Below are positions 42,660-44,568 of a stretch of DNA of 44,568 bases, piece by piece. The notes beneath the pieces are model-generated. The model searched no databases. It worked only from the letters and a program-made list of their open reading frames with translations, and was not told the origin of the DNA. How positions within the stretch are numbered: the stretch's first letter is position 1; the number at the start of each line of letters is the position of its first letter. Source of the stretch: DATBLQ01 sp036555325 (GTDB taxonomy: Bacteria; Pseudomonadota; Alphaproteobacteria; Rhizobiales; Aestuariivirgaceae); the NCBI GenBank assembly GCA_036555325.1, contig DATBLQ010000047.1, positions 1 to 44,568 on the forward strand. Reading direction: 5' to 3'. Both the position numbers and the translations under genes were made by a program.

Positions 42660-42779
42660 AACTACAACTCCGGCCATGTGTTCTTCTGTCAGAACGATGG
42701 TGTAAACTTCACCGTGAAATCCGATTCCGCTTGATTTTCAGCATTAAGACGGAAAGATGCGGTTCGGTAGCAGCCTATC

Positions 42780-42795
42780 GTTCGTTATTCCGAAC
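42780..42795 (+). promoter_or_regulatory. Candidate operator between ferredoxin-cys operon and regulator
   Basis: GTTCGTTATTCCGAAC is an inverted repeat with 5-bp arms (GTTCG...CGAAC) and 6 bp between. It lies 26 bp before the XRE-cupin ATG, over a possible -10 (TTATTC), and about 120 bp upstream of the divergent ferredoxin gene. Shared with 33097 and 36028. Confidence 0.72.
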
Positions 42796-42821
42796 AATAG
42801 TACTAAGTAAGGAACAGGCCC

Positions 42822-43442
42822 ATGTCAACCCGGCGCGGCCGCCGTAACGGCAACGTGAGCGAAGCGGACATAACTCCCTCCCTGGGCAAGACAATCTCGC
42901 GCCTGCGAAAAGCCTACAATCTGTCCTTGGGGGAACTTTCCGAACAATCTGGGGTTGCAAAATCAATTATCTCGCAAATTGAGCGCAACGAGACGAACCC
43001 GACGATTGGGACGGTTTGGAGGCTATCCAGAGCCTTGGACACGACCATCGACGAGGTCCTCAAGGACGAAGCGCAGCCTAATTTCATCGAGCATCAGACA
43101 AAGGCCGGTATCCCCATCCTCGAGAGCCAGGATTCACTTTGTCGGCTGGCCATCATCGGCGCCCTGAATCTGGTCGAATATCTGCAATGGTATGACTTTC
43201 GGGCCGAGCCCGGCGGGGTTTTGGAATCCGAACCCCACCCACCCGGCACCGTCGAGCATCTTTATCTGATAGCAGGTGAGCTTGAAGTGACGGTGGCCGA
43301 TGAAATTCGCAAGCTGACAGCTGGCGAATCGCTCCGCTACCACGGCGACCGCCCGCACAAGATTGTCAACACCGGCCAAGCGATTGCCCATGCCACCATG
43401 GTCCTGGTGGAGGGAACTCCCCAGGGTGAACAGCGCCGTTGA
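42822..43442 (+). CDS. XRE-family regulator with C-terminal cupin domain
   Basis: This 206-residue protein has an N-terminal Cro/CI helix-turn-helix at about 20-80 (LGKTISRLRKAYNLSLGELS; SGVAKSIISQIERNETNPTI) and a C-terminal cupin at about 130-200 (GTVEHLYLIAGELEVTVADE; YHGDRPHKIVNTGQAIAHAT). Such proteins bind small ligands through the cupin and control nearby genes. It is divergent from the ferredoxin-cys operon, and an inverted repeat in between recurs before metZ and the peroxiredoxin. I infer control of sulfur assimilation, and autoregulation from the repeat's closeness to its own start. Confidence 0.92.
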   Translation: MSTRRGRRNGNVSEADITPSLGKTISRLRKAYNLSLGELSEQSGVAKSIISQIERNETNPTIGTVWRLSRALDTTIDEVLKDEAQPNFIEHQTKAGIPILESQDSLCRLAIIGALNLVEYLQWYDFRAEPGGVLESEPHPPGTVEHLYLIAGELEVTVADEIRKLTAGESLRYHGDRPHKIVNTGQAIAHATMVLVEGTPQGEQRR

Positions 43443-43489
43443 ATCGCAGCGCACTTGATTGGCTCAGGCTTGCACATCATTGCCGGCAC

Positions 43490-44176
43490 TCAGATGTACA
43501 GGTAGCTATCGAGCTTGTCGGGATGGAGAAGCATTTGCGATCTGTCGGCTTCGAAAGCGATGCGGCCTTTCTCCATGACCAGGAACCGGTCTGCCAGATA
43601 GCGTAGCTCTTCAACCGACTTGTCGACGAGCAGCACCGACAATCCCATGTCCTTTAGCGTCGAAAGTACCGCCCAGATATCTTTCCGAACCAGCGGTGCA
43701 AGGCCTTCGGTTGCTTCATCGAGAAGCAGCAATCGAGGATTTGTGGTTAAGGCGCGCCCGATGGCAAGCATTTGCTGCTCCCCTCCCGATAGGGTTCTGG
43801 CGTTCTGCTTCCGTCGGTCATGCAACGCTGGAAATAGCCGGTACACATAAACCGGTGAAAAGAGACCAGGGCGGGCGGTCGCGATCAGATGTTCCTCAAC
43901 CGTCAGTCCCGGGAAAATCCGCCTCCCCTCTGGCACGTATCCAATGCCGCGCTGGGCCTTCTCATGTGGTGGTAGCGCGGTGATATCCCGGCCGTTCAGG
44001 GAAACTGTCCCCGACCTTGTGCGCAGCATTCCTACAATGGTCTTCAGCGCAGTGGTTTTACCCATGCCGTTGCGGCCCATGAGTGCGACCACTTCGCCGC
44101 GTTTGACTGATAATCGCAGCCCCTGCAGGACAAGCCCGCTGCCGTACCCGGATTGAAGGTCATGGACTTCAAGCAT
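43490..44176 (-). CDS. ABC transporter ATPase, LivF type
   Basis: This 228-residue ABC ATPase has Walker A GRNGMGKTTALKT, the signature LSGGEQQMLAIGRAL, Walker B LLLLDEATEGL, and the GYVPEGRRIFPGLTVEEHL stretch typical of LivF, the second ATPase of branched-chain amino acid type (HAAT) importers. Its start overlaps the LivG-type gene by 8 bp. HAAT systems also carry urea, amides and aromatic acids, so the substrate is open. Permease and binding-protein genes should lie beyond the window. Confidence 0.93.
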   Translation of the reverse strand: MLEVHDLQSGYGSGLVLQGLRLSVKRGEVVALMGRNGMGKTTALKTIVGMLRTRSGTVSLNGRDITALPPHEKAQRGIGYVPEGRRIFPGLTVEEHLIATARPGLFSPVYVYRLFPALHDRRKQNARTLSGGEQQMLAIGRALTTNPRLLLLDEATEGLAPLVRKDIWAVLSTLKDMGLSVLLVDKSVEELRYLADRFLVMEKGRIAFEADRSQMLLHPDKLDSYLYI

Positions 44177-44568
44177 GATCGGCTTCCCGCTCTCGACCCA
44201 GATAGGCCGCCTGCACGTCCGGATTGCTGCGCACGGTCTCAGGCAGACCGGTGGCGATAATCCGGCCTCCTACCATCACGGATATCCTGTCCGCCAGAGC
44301 AAACACTGCCGCCATGTCATGTTCGATGAGGAGGATCGCGTATCGCTGCTTGAGCGATTTCAGGAACCTTGTTAGGCCCTGTGTCTCATCGGGGCTCGTT
44401 CCCGCCATCGGTTCATCCAATACCAGCGCCACGGGCGTGGTTACGATGGCCATTGCGAGTTCAAGCCGCCGCTGCTCACCATAGCTGAGAGCCAGGGCAG
44501 GTGTATCGACATGCTGACCGAGGCCCACCTCATGCAGTGTCGTGAGAGCCGCTTCAAGCGCCGCATCG
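44169..44568 (-). CDS. ABC transporter ATPase, LivG type (5' end outside window)
   Basis: About 132 C-terminal residues are visible; the frame is open to the window end. They include LSYGEQRRLELAMAI (the signature motif, with SYGEQ as common in LivG), VALVLDEPMAGTSPDE (Walker B), LLIEHDMAAVFALADRISVM (switch His), and GRIIATGLPETVRSNPDVQA. The ending VQAAYLGRE is typical of LivG. Walker A lies outside the window. It pairs with the LivF-type gene downstream. Confidence 0.92.
   Translation of the reverse strand, partial: DAALEAALTTLHEVGLGQHVDTPALALSYGEQRRLELAMAIVTTPVALVLDEPMAGTSPDETQGLTRFLKSLKQRYAILLIEHDMAAVFALADRISVMVGGRIIATGLPETVRSNPDVQAAYLGREREADHA

Overview
The window looks like chromosomal DNA of an alphaproteobacterium of the order Hyphomicrobiales (Rhizobiales). 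The evidence is gene order and protein families: murA - DUF2948 - UPF0262 - low-molecular-weight phosphatase - infA - maf - yacG - tRNA-Phe, two SPOR-domain proteins around glmU-glmS, SdhE next to mfd, and an assimilatory sulfate reduction cluster containing DUF2849 and DUF934. No species is claimed.

Layout. 1-1633 (minus): start of a kdp potassium-pump operon (small leader ORF, kdpF, kdpA cut by the window edge). 1634-3640: a decayed mobile-element end, with a frameshifted tyrosine recombinase ending 30 bp from an orphan 5' half of a tRNA-Thr(GGT) gene. 3717-8411: a conserved core block from an exported protein through murA to yacG. The hisD gene that I expect between DUF2948 and UPF0262 is absent. 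8540-13047: an intact tRNA-Phe gene followed by a small integrated element of about 4.4 kb, bounded by a perfect 50-bp direct repeat of the tRNA 3' part. It holds an integrase, an excisionase-like protein, an unrecognised 194-residue protein, a long gene-poor stretch and a GC-rich foreign-looking gene. 13180-13943: two truncated genes (vanadium haloperoxidase-like and GYD-domain) meeting head on. 14174-19941: tRNA-Lys, a SPOR protein, glmU, glmS and a TPR-SPOR protein. 19953-25936: recG, sdhE, mfd. 25933-31673: FrnE-like oxidoreductase, YejA-like binding protein, HspQ, a divergent UbiH-like flavoprotein, and a DUF2182-DUF1326 pair. 31679-35913: GST, 1-Cys peroxiredoxin and a dimethylglycine-dehydrogenase-like flavoprotein. 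36047-43442: sulfur metabolism: rhodanese-metZ, then the minus-strand operon ferredoxin-cysG-DUF2849-cysI-DUF934-cysH, divergent from an XRE-cupin regulator. 43490-44568: two ABC ATPases of LivF/LivG type, the second cut by the window edge.

How the genes work together. The strongest undescribed signal is a 16-bp motif, GTTC-N-TTATT-N-CGAAC, found upstream of three sulfur or thiol units: the XRE-cupin gene with the divergent ferredoxin-cys operon, rhodanese-metZ, and the 1-Cys peroxiredoxin. I infer a local regulon run by the XRE-cupin protein. The sulfur operon is self-contained for APS to sulfide: an APS-reductase-type CysH, the siroheme sulfite reductase CysI, the siroheme synthase CysG, and an adrenodoxin-type ferredoxin as likely electron donor. 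Its product feeds MetZ. Other points worth a second look are the tRNA-Phe mini-island with candidate integrase arm sites, the half tRNA-Thr gene, the Cys-rich DUF2182-DUF1326 pair, and a UbiH-like protein lacking usual FAD motif residues.
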